A DNA stretch of 64,000 nucleotides from Nocardia iowensis (GCF_019222765.1 NZ_CP078145.1:8680001-8744000), one strand, 5' to 3'; shown: positions 54,964 through 64,000, counted from the first letter of the stretch. Numbers and translations are program-made. The notes: a model not told the origin generated them from the letters alone.

Positions 54964-56222
54964 CGCAGGGGCAACCGACCGCCGTGCTGCGCATGGCGGA
55001 TGCGGGAGATCTGTACATGTCCTGGCGGTGGGCCGGGGACACCATGCAACGGGGCGCCGCCATGCTGCCGGGCGAACCGGTGCTCGCGGCCGTGCGGCGA
55101 CTGTCCGACGCGTTACCGCACCCGGCCGAACCCGGTGGGCTCGAACGAGCCATGACGACCGGTGCGTTCGCCGATCATGACACCGAGTGCCTTGTTGCCC
55201 AGTCGCTTTCGCGCGCGCTGCTGCCCTACGGCCTGGCCGCGCAGCTGTACGAGCTGTATCAGCGTGGCATCCGCCCGCACATCCGACTGCAACCGTCGCC
55301 GCGGGCGGCGCAGGTCCCGTGGGAGCTCATCGCGCCAAGCCCGGACCTGCGCCTGATCGACATCGCGGACGTCAGCCTGCTTGCCCCGGCCAGCCTCGTG
55401 CACGCACCAGGACGCACCGCGCGCAGCTGGGCCGAGACGCACAGCGCACCCGTCGTCGCCGTGCTCGACCCCCGCATCCCCGGCTTCCGCGCCGACTCGA
55501 TCCTCGGCTCGGTACTCGGTCGCATGCGGGCGGATGCCCCACTTGCCCAACGGATTGCCGACTACGCCGCACAGGAACGCCTGCTGCCCGCGGTGCTGGA
55601 CCCGACGGAGGCCTTCCGCCGGACCGATACCGACCGCACCTGGCTGAGCGCATCGCTATGCGCTGGCGCGAGCCGCCTGATCTACGTCGGCCACGTCACC
55701 GCCGCATCCCCGGAGTCCGGTCAGAGCGAGGACGCCGAACTCCACTTGGCCTGCACTGCCGACACGCTCGGCTTCGCCGTGCCGACCCGCACTCATCGCC
55801 CGTTGTCCGCCAAGGACTTTCTGCTCGGCACCCACACCCGCACCGCAGAACCCACTGATGGCCGCGACCTTTGGCCGTTGCCGAGCCGAGTGGCCCTGAT
55901 CGCCTGCGAGAGCGGCGGCGACATGCGCTTCACCGAGGCGCTCGGCCTGACCGCGGCCATGATCAGCGGCGGCGCCGAACTGGTGACGGCCAGCCGCTGG
56001 CCACTGCCCACCGACCTCGCTTTCCACCGCATCGCGGGCGCGCCACCGGACGCTTATCCCCTGCAACAGGCCATTTGCGCCATCGACGCGGCACACGAAC
56101 AACCTGACCCGGTCGCCGTGCTCGCCGATTGGCAACGCGAACGACTGACCGCCTGGCGCACCGAGCGCACCATCGAACACTCGCCGCTACTGTGGTCGGC
56201 CTTCGCCACCGTGCGCACGTAG
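54960..56222 (+). CDS. CHAT-operon protein D, CHAT (caspase-like) protease
   Basis: 420 residues. The C-terminal two thirds is a CHAT peptidase of clan CD. The catalytic pair is intact: His245 in LIYVGHVTAAS and Cys316 in RVALIACESGGD. The upstream domain block is PRAAQVPWELIAPSPDLRLI, and the block after Cys is GLTAAMISGGAELVTASRWP. The N-terminal 110 residues are not recognised. There is no signal peptide. Such proteases are usually held inactive until a sensor triggers cleavage of a partner. In this operon proteins A and B are the candidate partners or substrates. Confidence 0.9.
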   Translation: MTQGQPTAVLRMADAGDLYMSWRWAGDTMQRGAAMLPGEPVLAAVRRLSDALPHPAEPGGLERAMTTGAFADHDTECLVAQSLSRALLPYGLAAQLYELYQRGIRPHIRLQPSPRAAQVPWELIAPSPDLRLIDIADVSLLAPASLVHAPGRTARSWAETHSAPVVAVLDPRIPGFRADSILGSVLGRMRADAPLAQRIADYAAQERLLPAVLDPTEAFRRTDTDRTWLSASLCAGASRLIYVGHVTAASPESGQSEDAELHLACTADTLGFAVPTRTHRPLSAKDFLLGTHTRTAEPTDGRDLWPLPSRVALIACESGGDMRFTEALGLTAAMISGGAELVTASRWPLPTDLAFHRIAGAPPDAYPLQQAICAIDAAHEQPDPVAVLADWQRERLTAWRTERTIEHSPLLWSAFATVRT

Positions 56223-56225
56223 GCC

Positions 56226-56522
56226 TCAGCCACGGGAGTTGCGCACCACCGTCGGATGCACACCGAGCAGATCGAGCATCTCGGAGATCGACATCGCCCT
56301 GAACTCGGTCGAACCCGCGTAGCCCGGCCGCGCCGCGTCCGCCAGCTCGGCGTACAGATGCAATCGCTCATAGTCGGCCATCGACATGATCACCGCCACT
56401 TCGGTGCCGCCGTCGGTGATGATCGCGTCTTCGCCGGTTGCTACCACGTCGCGGATGACGGCGCCGATGTCCGAGGACAGCTCGTGCAGATTGCGCGTAT
56501 TCGTGTTGGGCATGCTCCGCAT
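56226..56522 (-). CDS. Phd/YefM-type antitoxin, no toxin adjacent
   Basis: 98 residues (95 if started at ATG 56513). The start is uncertain because neither ATG has good spacing to a ribosome binding site. The Phd fold shows TNTRNLHELSSDIGAVIRDV, then DAIITDGGTEVAVIMSMADY. A C-terminal toxin-binding helix follows (SEMLDLLGVHP). There is no RelE, Doc or other toxin frame on either side. It converges on the CHAT gene with only 3 bp between, so it could have lost its toxin or serve as a stand-alone regulator. Confidence 0.85.
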   Translation of the reverse strand: MRSMPNTNTRNLHELSSDIGAVIRDVVATGEDAIITDGGTEVAVIMSMADYERLHLYAELADAARPGYAGSTEFRAMSISEMLDLLGVHPTVVRNSRG

Positions 56523-56570
56523 TCGGAGCGGCGCGCCCTTTTGGATCGGCGTGTCACCGTCTCGTTAGCA

Positions 56571-57410
56571 TCACGTACGGTGCGCGAGCAGATGCTGCAT
56601 AATCAGCCGGGTCGATTCCTCGGGTGCCTGCTCGGGAATCCAGTGCGACACTTCTTCGAGCATTTCGAATCGATAGGGGCCGGTCACGTATTTCTCGGTG
56701 GCCAAGGCCGCCGCGGAGCCGATGGTGCTGTCCTCGGTGCTCCACACGTACAGCGTCGGCACCGTCACCGGCGCGGTCGGCCCGGACAGGTGCATGGCCC
56801 GGTACCAATTCAGCGCCGCGGTCAGCGCTTCCGGCTGGGCGAGCCGCTCGACGTAGTCATCGATGCGCTCTTCCGGGATCTTCCATTCGAATATTTTCCG
56901 GAGCCCGGCCGCGTTGTCCATGAGCAGCTCCCGCTCGGCCACCCGCGGCCTGCGCAGCAGCGAAAAGTATTGCGACCGTTGCGCCTGATCCTCGTCCTCG
57001 GTCATCGCCCGCCGGAAGGCAGCGGGATGCGGCACCGACACCGCGGTGAAACTGCGTATCCGCTCCGGCATCTCCGCCGCTGCCGCCCAGCCGACGTGGG
57101 CCCCCCAGTCGTGCCCGACCAGATCGAACCGCTGCCAACCCAATTGGTCGGCGATCGCCGCGACATCGCCGACCAATTCATCGAGCCGATAGTCGACGAC
57201 CTGCGAGGGCCGCACCCCTGCCGAATATCCCCGCTGATCAGGCGCTACCACGCGACACCCACCGCCGCCGAGCGCATGGAGCTGGAACTCCCACTCGATG
57301 GCCGCCTCCGGAAACCCGTGCAGCAGCATGACTTCACGTCCGCCGACATCCCCGCAGGCCAACGCATCGAACGTCCCCGCAGCGGTGGGAATCTCTATCG
57401 CCTCGATCAC
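56571..57410 (-). CDS. Alpha/beta hydrolase, epoxide hydrolase-like
   Basis: 279 residues from GTG 57410, with TAGAGT 7 bp upstream (leaderless-type). The oxyanion segment is VMLLHGFPEAAIEWEFQLHA. The nucleophile elbow FDLVGHDWGAHVGW carries Asp instead of Ser, as in epoxide hydrolases and haloalkane dehalogenases. The final His lies in LEEVSHWIPEQAPEES. A cap domain with two Tyr-containing segments is consistent with epoxide opening, but the substrate is unknown. Confidence 0.88.
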   Translation of the reverse strand: MIEAIEIPTAAGTFDALACGDVGGREVMLLHGFPEAAIEWEFQLHALGGGGCRVVAPDQRGYSAGVRPSQVVDYRLDELVGDVAAIADQLGWQRFDLVGHDWGAHVGWAAAAEMPERIRSFTAVSVPHPAAFRRAMTEDEDQAQRSQYFSLLRRPRVAERELLMDNAAGLRKIFEWKIPEERIDDYVERLAQPEALTAALNWYRAMHLSGPTAPVTVPTLYVWSTEDSTIGSAAALATEKYVTGPYRFEMLEEVSHWIPEQAPEESTRLIMQHLLAHRT

Positions 57411-57441
57411 GCAGGTGACTCTAGAACCTCACACCGACCAT

Positions 57442-57738
57442 TCAGTGCTCGTCGTAATGCCCGTCGTGCGCGGCGTGGCGGTGGCCGTCGTGGATGTAGT
57501 CGACGTGGTCGCCGTGCTGGACGGCGTCGTGCCCGCAATTGTCGCCGTGCACGTGCGCGTGGTCGGTGTGCTCGGTGTGGCCGCTCGGCTCGCACTCGTC
57601 GTAGTGACCGTCGTGCTCGCGATGCAGGTGCCCGTCGTGCGCGTAGTCGATATGGTCACCGTGCTCGATCGCCGGGTGCCCGCAGCCGGGGCCGTGGGCG
57701 TGGTCGTGCTCGGTGTGCTGCATGTGCGCCGTTGTCAT
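57442..57738 (-). CDS. His-rich metal-binding protein with internal duplication
   Basis: 98 residues from the ATG with GAGGGAGATCTG upstream. More than a quarter of the residues are His. Two copies of a roughly 45-residue unit follow each other: EHDHAHGPGCGHPAIEHGDH and THTDHAHVHGDNCGHDAVQH-like segments, each followed by IDYAHDGHLHREHDGHYDE or its variant. Each unit has one or two Cys. This composition suits zinc or nickel buffering or storage in the cytosol. No transporter is adjacent. A 10-bp palindrome upstream may bind a metal-sensing repressor. Confidence 0.8.
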   Translation of the reverse strand: MTTAHMQHTEHDHAHGPGCGHPAIEHGDHIDYAHDGHLHREHDGHYDECEPSGHTEHTDHAHVHGDNCGHDAVQHGDHVDYIHDGHRHAAHDGHYDEH

Positions 57739-57796
57739 CAGATCTCCCTCTTTCCTAGCGTGGACAGATGGATTTGTGAGCGACAACACATTAGCA

Positions 57797-57806
57797 GATG
57801 CGCATC
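57797..57806. promoter_or_regulatory. GATGCGCATC palindrome upstream of the His-rich gene
   Basis: A perfect 10-bp palindrome in an otherwise AT-rich stretch, about 60 bp before the start codon. AT-rich flanks (TTAGCA and AATAAA) make it a candidate site for a Zur- or ArsR-type metal sensor. Which sensor binds is not shown by sequence. Confidence 0.4.
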
Positions 57807-57828
57807 AATAAAGTTAACTAAGGGTGTG

Positions 57829-58554
57829 CTACAGCACCTGGGAGAGGAAGCGCTGTAGGCGCGGCGTCGACGCGTTGTCGAACAGCGCGTCAGGCGTGCC
57901 CGTCTCGACGACCTGACCCTCGTCCATGAACACCACGCTGTCGGAAACCGTTCGGGCGAAACCCATTTCGTGGGTCACCACGATCATCGACATGCCACCG
58001 GAAGCCAGGTCGGCCATCAGCGCGAGCACGCCCTTGACGAGCTCCGGATCCAGTGCCGAGGTGGCCTCGTCGAAGAACATCACCTCCGGCTTCATGGCCA
58101 GCGCGCGGGCGATCGCGACCCGTTGCTGCTGGCCACCGGACAGGTTCGCGGGCCGCGTATCGACCTTGTCGGACAGCCCGACGATCTCCAGCTGCTCCAC
58201 CGCGACCGCCCGCGCCTCCTCCTTGGACAGTCCGCGCAGCTTGCGCGGGCCGAGCGAGACATTGTCGACCACGCTCTTGTGCGGGAACAGGTTGAAATGC
58301 TGGAACACCATGCCGATGCGCTGGCGCAGCTTGTCCGGGTCCTCGGTGAGCACGGACTTGCCGTCGAGCAGCACATCGCCCTGGTCCGGCTCGTACAGGC
58401 GGTTGAGCACGCGCAGCAACGTCGACTTGCCGGAGCCGGACGGGCCGATGACCGTGGTGGTCTTGCCCGCGTCGACGTGGATGTCGATGCCCCGCAGCAC
58501 GTGGTTGTGCCCGAGAGTCAGGTGCAGTCCGGTTGCGGTGAGGGAGGCACTCAT
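57829..58554 (-). CDS. Polar amino acid ABC importer ATPase (GlnQ-like)
   Basis: 241 residues from ATG 58554, with GGTGGAGG just upstream. Walker A is IGPSGSGKSTLLRVL, the Q-loop is in MVFQHFNLFPHKSV, the signature is LSGGQQQRVAIA and Walker B is VMFFDEATSALDPE. The HFNLFPH loop is typical of amino-acid importer ATPases. It works with the fused binding-protein/permease upstream on the same strand, 84 bp away. The longer frame reaching 58635 has no conserved N-terminus and is not used. Confidence 0.93.
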   Translation of the reverse strand: MSASLTATGLHLTLGHNHVLRGIDIHVDAGKTTTVIGPSGSGKSTLLRVLNRLYEPDQGDVLLDGKSVLTEDPDKLRQRIGMVFQHFNLFPHKSVVDNVSLGPRKLRGLSKEEARAVAVEQLEIVGLSDKVDTRPANLSGGQQQRVAIARALAMKPEVMFFDEATSALDPELVKGVLALMADLASGGMSMIVVTHEMGFARTVSDSVVFMDEGQVVETGTPDALFDNASTPRLQRFLSQVL

Positions 58555-58638
58555 GCCTCCACCTCGCTGGCGCTCGGTTCCGGCATGATCGCCTCCTGGC
58601 GCTGTGTTTTCGATTCCCTCGCTCCGCTCGCTCATGGT

Positions 58639-60435
58639 CTATCCGCGCCCTTCCGTGATCGTGGCGGCCTCGAGCGGATCGATCGGCTTGTCCGGCCGTC
58701 CGGTGCGCATGCGGCGATCGATGTAGTTCACCAGGTGGGTGAGCGGGATGGTCAACAGCAGATAGACCAGGCCCGCGGCCACCAGCGGGGAGAGGTTTCC
58801 GGTCTGCGCGTTGAGGTCGCGACCGACCGCGAACAGTTCGCGCTGGGTGGCGAGCAGGCCGAGGAAGTAGATCAGCGAGGAGTCCTTGATCAGCGCGATG
58901 AACTGATTCATCAGTGCGGGCAGCACCCGCCGGACGCCCTGCGGAATGACCACCAGGGTCATTGCCTGCCGGTAGCCGAAGCCGATGGCGCGGGCCGCCT
59001 CCAACTGACCGGGCTCGACGGACTGGATACCCGAACGGAAGATCTCGCCGATATAGGCCGATGCCAGCAATGCCAGCGCTACCGCGCCGAGCCAGTACGG
59101 GTTGTTACCGGTCACATTGCGGGCCACCGGGCCGATGCCGAGGCCGATCAACAGGATGATCACCACAGCGGGCAGGCCGCGGAAGATGTCGGTGTAGACC
59201 CGGGCCGGCCAGCGCAGCCAGCGGGTCCGCGCGATGCCCGCCACCGCGAGCAGCATGCCCAGGACGGTGCCGAGCACACCCGAAACCACCGCCAGGATCA
59301 GGGTATTCGGCAAACCCGTTTTGAGCAGGTCGGGAAAGGCCTTGCGGTACAACGACCAATCGAAGAACGTGTCCTTCAATTGTTGCAGCGTGGATTTCGG
59401 CGCGTTCTGCACGGCGGCTTCCGGCTGATGTTCCGCGGCAAGGGCAGCGAAGTCCGGCAGCTGCGGCAGCGGCGCGGCCTTGGAACCCGGCTTCCAGCCC
59501 GGCGGCAGTTCCCTCGGCACCCAGTCGCTGTACAGCTTGGCGTAGGTGCCGTCCTCGATCACCGCGTCGAGGCCGCTGTTGAGTGCGTCGATCAGCGGCT
59601 GGTTGGTCTTGGCGACCGCCCAGCCGACGAAGTTGTCCAGGCTGAAGGTGTTCTGCACCACCGCGGTTCCATCGCCCGGCTTGATCGCGCCCTCCGCCTG
59701 CGCCGACGGTGCCACCCAGGCGTCGACCTGGCCGGACTTCAGGTTGGCGTAGGCGGTGTTGTAGTCGGGGAACTTCACCGGATCCAGATGCAGCGTGTTG
59801 ACCACGTACTCGTCCTGCACCGTGCCCTGCACAACCGCGATCCTGGTGCCCCGGTTCAAGTCCGAAAAGCCTTTGATGGCACTGCTGTTGGGGGCGACGA
59901 GGGAGAAGTAGCCGAAGTCGTAGCCATTGGTGAAGCCGACCAGCTGGCGGCGCGCGTCGGTGGTGGTGATGCTCGACGAGCCGACGTCGAAGCGGTTGCC
60001 CGCCACCTGGGCCAGCAGGCCGGCGAACTCGGTGCCCGAGAACTCCACCTGCAAGCCCAGTTTCGTGGCGATGGCCTTCAGCAGTTCATTGTCGAAACCA
60101 GTGAACGAGCCCTGCCCGTTCACGCAGATGCTCGGCGGCGCGTCCGACAGCGTGCCGACGCTGAGCTTGCCCGGCGTGATCAGCCCGAGCTTCGAGGTAT
60201 CGATCGAGGTCAGCGGTGCGGTGGTCGCGGTGGTGTATTTGTCCGTGCCCGCGGACTGCGCGGAAGCCAGGTTCGTCGGCGCGGGCGATGCCGCGCTCAC
60301 TCCCGGCGGCGCACACAGATCGCGCGCCGACGACGCATCATCGGAGCCGGAACCGCACGCCGTGGCCGCGAGACCGACAGCAAGCAATATCACGGCGATC
60401 AACGCACGAGACCGCACAGCGGGCAGACCAGCCAT
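58639..60435 (-). CDS. Fused amino acid-binding lipoprotein and permease (GlnH-GlnP)
   Basis: 598 residues. Lipoprotein signal with lipobox LAATAC (Cys near 27). Residues about 80-330 form a periplasmic-binding fold: LITPGKLSVGTLSDAPPSIC, FTGFDNELLKAIATKLGLQV, and AYANLKSGQVDAWVAPSAQA. After a Pro-rich linker, residues about 370-585 are an amino acid HisM/GlnP permease (GLPNTLILAVVSGVLGTVLG, EAARAIGFGYRQAMTLVVIP). One polypeptide thus carries two bound-substrate modules normally made separately. It is paired with the GlnQ-like ATPase next door. Confidence 0.92.
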   Translation of the reverse strand: MAGLPAVRSRALIAVILLAVGLAATACGSGSDDASSARDLCAPPGVSAASPAPTNLASAQSAGTDKYTTATTAPLTSIDTSKLGLITPGKLSVGTLSDAPPSICVNGQGSFTGFDNELLKAIATKLGLQVEFSGTEFAGLLAQVAGNRFDVGSSSITTTDARRQLVGFTNGYDFGYFSLVAPNSSAIKGFSDLNRGTRIAVVQGTVQDEYVVNTLHLDPVKFPDYNTAYANLKSGQVDAWVAPSAQAEGAIKPGDGTAVVQNTFSLDNFVGWAVAKTNQPLIDALNSGLDAVIEDGTYAKLYSDWVPRELPPGWKPGSKAAPLPQLPDFAALAAEHQPEAAVQNAPKSTLQQLKDTFFDWSLYRKAFPDLLKTGLPNTLILAVVSGVLGTVLGMLLAVAGIARTRWLRWPARVYTDIFRGLPAVVIILLIGLGIGPVARNVTGNNPYWLGAVALALLASAYIGEIFRSGIQSVEPGQLEAARAIGFGYRQAMTLVVIPQGVRRVLPALMNQFIALIKDSSLIYFLGLLATQRELFAVGRDLNAQTGNLSPLVAAGLVYLLLTIPLTHLVNYIDRRMRTGRPDKPIDPLEAATITEGRG

Positions 60436-60606
60436 GATGAAGAACCCTAGCCGCGCCCGAGTGCTAACCCGCAGCTACCCCAGCGGCCGCGCACCGCCAC
60501 CTGGGCCATGACAAGTCGGACCAGCAACGCCCTAGTTCGGATCACCGTGATCCGAACTCGGCGTCGCCGGGGCACATCGCGCCCGGCAATCCAGGTCAGC
60601 CAGGAT

Positions 60607-61401
60607 TCAGGCGAGTCCGCTCACCGGTTCCGGGTTCACCTCGTCGCGCCAGCGCACCGCCTGCTCGACCTCACTCAGGTCGTATCCCGGGCCGCTGACG
60701 CCGACGGTGAACAGGGACACACCGGCGTCGACGAAGGCCGGGGCCTTCTCGATACCTGGCCACGGCACCGAGCGCTCGATCTGGGACAGGTCGGTGCCGA
60801 CGGCGGCGCAGTGGTCGGCGAGCACCTTGTTCTTGTGCGCGAGCGCGTCGAGGTCGGCGAAGCTGTGCCACAGGTCGGCGTACTCGGCGACCAGGCGCAA
60901 GGTCTTCTTCTCGCCACCGCCGCCGATGAGGATCGGGATGTCCCGGGTCGGCTGCGGGTTCAGCTTCTTCAGCCGGGCGCTGAGCCGGGCCATGTTGTCC
61001 TTCAGCAGAGCGAGCCTGGTGCCCGGCGTGCCGAACTCGTAGCCGTATTCGTTGTAGTCCTTCTCGAACCAGCCCGCGCCGATGCCGAGGATGAGGCGGC
61101 CGTTGCTGATGTGGTCCACGGTGCGCGCCATATCGGCGAGCAACTCGGGGTTGCGGTAGCCGCCGCCGGTGACCAGCGCACCGATCTCCACCCGTTCGGT
61201 CTGCTCGGCGAAGGCGCCGAGCATGGTCCAGCATTCGAAGTGCGCGCCGTCGGAGTCACCGGAGAGTGGGTAGAAGTGGTCCCAGTTGAAGACGATGTCG
61301 ACACCCGCGTCCTCGGCCCGCAGCACCGCGTCACGAATGAGTCCGTACTTGGGTGCGTGCTGAGGTTGTAGCTGTACTCCTATACGAACGGCTCGACTCA
61401 T
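60607..61401 (-). CDS. LLM-class F420-dependent oxidoreductase
   Basis: 264 residues from an ATG with GAGGAGTCATCC upstream. Luciferase-like barrel motifs are [60 protein letters not shown] and [20 protein letters not shown]. The GAGWF and GGGG loops bind the F420 phosphates in this family. The substrate cannot be inferred. About 300 bp to the divergent gene at 61700 holds no gene. Confidence 0.9.
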   Translation of the reverse strand: MSRAVRIGVQLQPQHAPKYGLIRDAVLRAEDAGVDIVFNWDHFYPLSGDSDGAHFECWTMLGAFAEQTERVEIGALVTGGGYRNPELLADMARTVDHISNGRLILGIGAGWFEKDYNEYGYEFGTPGTRLALLKDNMARLSARLKKLNPQPTRDIPILIGGGGEKKTLRLVAEYADLWHSFADLDALAHKNKVLADHCAAVGTDLSQIERSVPWPGIEKAPAFVDAGVSLFTVGVSGPGYDLSEVEQAVRWRDEVNPEPVSGLA

Positions 61402-61699
61402 GGATGACTCCTCGTCGCTGCGGATTGACTTCCCTGATCGAGGCTACCGGCGCGGCCGAAATCCAGCCCGGCGATTCGGCGGGGGCGGATCGCGTTCTGA
61501 TCTGCGATGTCGGGATATGCCGGGCGACAGGCGATTCCGCGTCCGGGGGCGCGCGAGCCCAACGCCACCCGAGTACGACCATCTTGCGCGCGAACTCGAG
61601 CAATTCGAGCGGAAATCGAGCAGACATAGTAATGTCGCCGGTCAACCCTTACTCGGATCGTCCGGCACGTTCCTGCCGGTGATGGGATGTGATTTTGTC

Positions 61700-62782
<1,083 letters not shown>

Positions 62783-62807
62783 AAGCCGTTCAGCTGCATA
62801 GCTTCTG

Positions 62808-62840
62808 ATGTGGCGCACAGCGAATGGCTGTGCGCCACAT
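62808..62840 (+). terminator. Terminator after the UgpC-type gene
   Basis: ATGTGGCGCACAGC (62808-62821), loop GAATG, GCTGTGCGCCACAT (62827-62840), then TT. The 14-bp perfect stem starts 25 bp after the stop codon. The remainder of 62783-62937 holds no gene. Confidence 0.85.
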
Positions 62841-62937
62841 TCCTTCGACCCCGAGAAGAGCACGCTCACGCGGACCCTGCAGGATTGCTGACTTCGGCGC
62901 CGGCGATCACTGTCCGTCGGTGAGTGGGTCCTATCGG

Positions 62938-63525
62938 TTACGGCTGAGCTGGCCGGACTTCGCTTGCCTTGCGGTACTTTCCATGTCGGCCTTCGCCAAC
63001 GGTCCATGTCACCGGCATGCCCGGTGTGATGCGTCGTTCGTCGCCCTGGTATTGCCAGAGGGAGAACCATACGTCGCCGGACGTACTAGCGATGAGACCG
63101 TCGTAGCTGTGAGGGAGCCACCAGCGGACCACCCCGTCGAGGCTCGGATCGGGATTGCTCGCCGTTTTGACCTGTCCGTACGGTATCGAGCCGCCAGGGC
63201 CGTGCCATCCGTCGTCGGTGGGAAGCAACGGCTGGTCCCCACCCTCCGGGTCGGCGGGCCAAATCTTTCCGCTACGAGCCAGGACGTCGTCTTGGATTCC
63301 CCGGGCCAGTCTGCACGCCACACCGCTGGGGGTGTGCTCGCCAGGGGCACAGCCAACGAGGACGTTCAAGGCCGGGACGGTGAATTCGATCCACCACGCC
63401 GGTGGGGAAGGTTGGCTGCGGAGATGCTCGGGGATAGTTTCGTCGATGTGCACCTCGAAGCCGAGAGCCGACTCGATGTCGGCCGCCAGCAGGTCGGCGC
63501 CTAGCCTCGATATCTCCTGATCCAT
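62938..63525 (-). CDS. Hypothetical protein with cold-shock-like C-terminal domain
   Basis: 195 residues from ATG 63525, with AGGATAGC upstream. The N-terminal two thirds is not recognised (SALGFEVHIDETIPEHLRSQ, then ALNVLVGCAPGEHTPSGVAC). Residues about 130-190 look like a divergent OB-fold of the cold-shock type: DGVVRWWLPHSYDGLIAS, then GDVWFSLWQYQ and ITPGMPVTWTVGEGRHGKYR. The usual RNA-binding KGFGFI strand has become SYDGLI, so nucleic acid binding is uncertain. It is preceded by a secreted-protein gene 4 bp away on the same strand. Confidence 0.7.
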   Translation of the reverse strand: MDQEISRLGADLLAADIESALGFEVHIDETIPEHLRSQPSPPAWWIEFTVPALNVLVGCAPGEHTPSGVACRLARGIQDDVLARSGKIWPADPEGGDQPLLPTDDGWHGPGGSIPYGQVKTASNPDPSLDGVVRWWLPHSYDGLIASTSGDVWFSLWQYQGDERRITPGMPVTWTVGEGRHGKYRKASEVRPAQP

Positions 63526-63529
63526 ATAG

Positions 63530-64000
63530 CTATCCTGCCGAATAGGGGACGGTGCAACGGTTGATAGGGGTCACGTACAGAACGTTGCCAGCGGCGTGGG
63601 AGGCGATTACTTGGATTTCGTCCCCCGACTCGTATACGTAACGCCCGTCTTGATACCGAGGAATCGTCATGTGCAGGTTGTCGTCCTTGTGCCGCGCTTC
63701 CGTCAGCAAAGTCTTACCGTTGATCCGTATCTGGTAGTCGTACCTGCCGGGAATATGGGCTGTGTTGTTGATGAACATGGCCCATGCGATGTTGCCGATA
63801 GAGTCCGCTCCCGCTGGCCTGGTGTCCACTTCGACTCTGCCCCAGTTGGTCGTGACTCTGTAATTGGTGCACGGCTGGTAGTCGGCCTGTGCGACTCCAG
63901 AGGCCTGCACACCCGTGATCATCAGGATCGTCGATACCACTGCAAAGAAAAGTATTCGACTGAATCGGCCCCCCGGCCTCGACGTGACTGCCCGGGTCCG
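63530..64000 (-). CDS. Secreted protein, unknown function, 5' end beyond window
   Basis: The frame stays open to the right edge, so the start is outside the window. A GTG at 63940 would leave a signal peptide with no basic N-region. With the codons upstream of it the segment reads RFSRILFFAVVSTILMITG and ends AQA before DYQPCTN, a good Sec signal. The mature domain of about 117 residues is beta-rich with two Cys (QPCTNYRV, INRCTVPY), probably disulfide-bonded. It matches no family I recognise. The downstream gene, 4 bp away, is probably co-transcribed. Confidence 0.75.
   Translation of the reverse strand, partial: RTRAVTSRPGGRFSRILFFAVVSTILMITGVQASGVAQADYQPCTNYRVTTNWGRVEVDTRPAGADSIGNIAWAMFINNTAHIPGRYDYQIRINGKTLLTEARHKDDNLHMTIPRYQDGRYVYESGDEIQVIASHAAGNVLYVTPINRCTVPYSAG

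Noticed and set aside
57970..60450. 826-codon plus-strand frame opposite the amino-acid importer
   Set aside because: Covers two genes on the other strand and has no recognisable protein features.
61402..61699. In-frame upstream extension of the UgpC-type gene
   Set aside because: The extra 100 codons are Arg/Gly-rich and lack the family start. The conserved protein begins at 61700.

Overview
The window looks like chromosomal DNA from a mycolate-containing actinobacterium, most likely Nocardia or a close relative. The evidence is very high GC, many GTG starts, an MmpL transporter, an MspA-type porin, an LpqH-type lipoprotein, F420-type oxidoreductases, a SigL/RslA pair and a mycobacterial-type glucosylglycerate hydrolase. 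The genus is inferred from gene content. No rRNA, tRNA, CRISPR array or intact insertion sequence was seen. The first gene (MmpL) and the last gene (a secreted protein) are cut by the window edges. Layout: 1-5.4 kb, MmpL, a DUF2339 membrane protein and a VapC toxin remnant. 5.4-11.7 kb, an XRE/TPR-like regulator with a divergent partner, a MerR regulator, a DUF1707 protein, a MacS-type two-component pair and an AI-2E exporter. 11.8-16.6 kb, a membrane adenylate cyclase, a flippase-like protein, DUF3054 and a penicillin-binding-like lipoprotein that has lost its catalytic motifs. 17-24.5 kb, aroQ, an F420-type nitroreductase, glycerate kinase, HxlR with two tandem imine-reductase-like genes, and an ABC-2 exporter. 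24.6-34.4 kb, an ArsR-SRPBCC fusion, ppiB with a possible structured leader, YjbR, hydrolases, a TetR remnant whose operators survive, a secreted Slp-type peptidase, acyltransferases and YqgE. 34.5-41.7 kb, sigL-rslA, an EXLDI/DrrAB module, a porin, a bile-acid-type transporter, an MBL-fold protein and an SdpI-like protein. 42-50.9 kb, leuS, an SDR, glucosylglycerate hydrolase, a GH25 lysozyme, PhoX and an LpqH-like lipoprotein. 51-56.2 kb, a tightly coupled four-gene operon. 56.2-64 kb, an orphan Phd antitoxin, an epoxide-hydrolase-like protein, a His-rich metal-binding protein, an amino-acid ABC importer with a fused binding protein and permease, an LLM oxidoreductase, a UgpC-type ATPase and two small unknown genes. 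The main candidate for an undescribed system is the operon at 51049-56222. It encodes two proteins I do not recognise, a TPR protein and a CHAT (caspase-like) protease with an intact His/Cys pair. Overlapping stops and starts imply one translationally coupled unit. It resembles known TPR-CHAT conflict systems in concept, but the function is not established. Several genes have a TAnnnT -10 hexamer 6-8 nt before the start codon and no ribosome binding site, so leaderless transcription is probably common here. Intergenic DNA also preserves worn-out regulators and partners (VapC, TetR, a MerR partner) whose operators outlived them.
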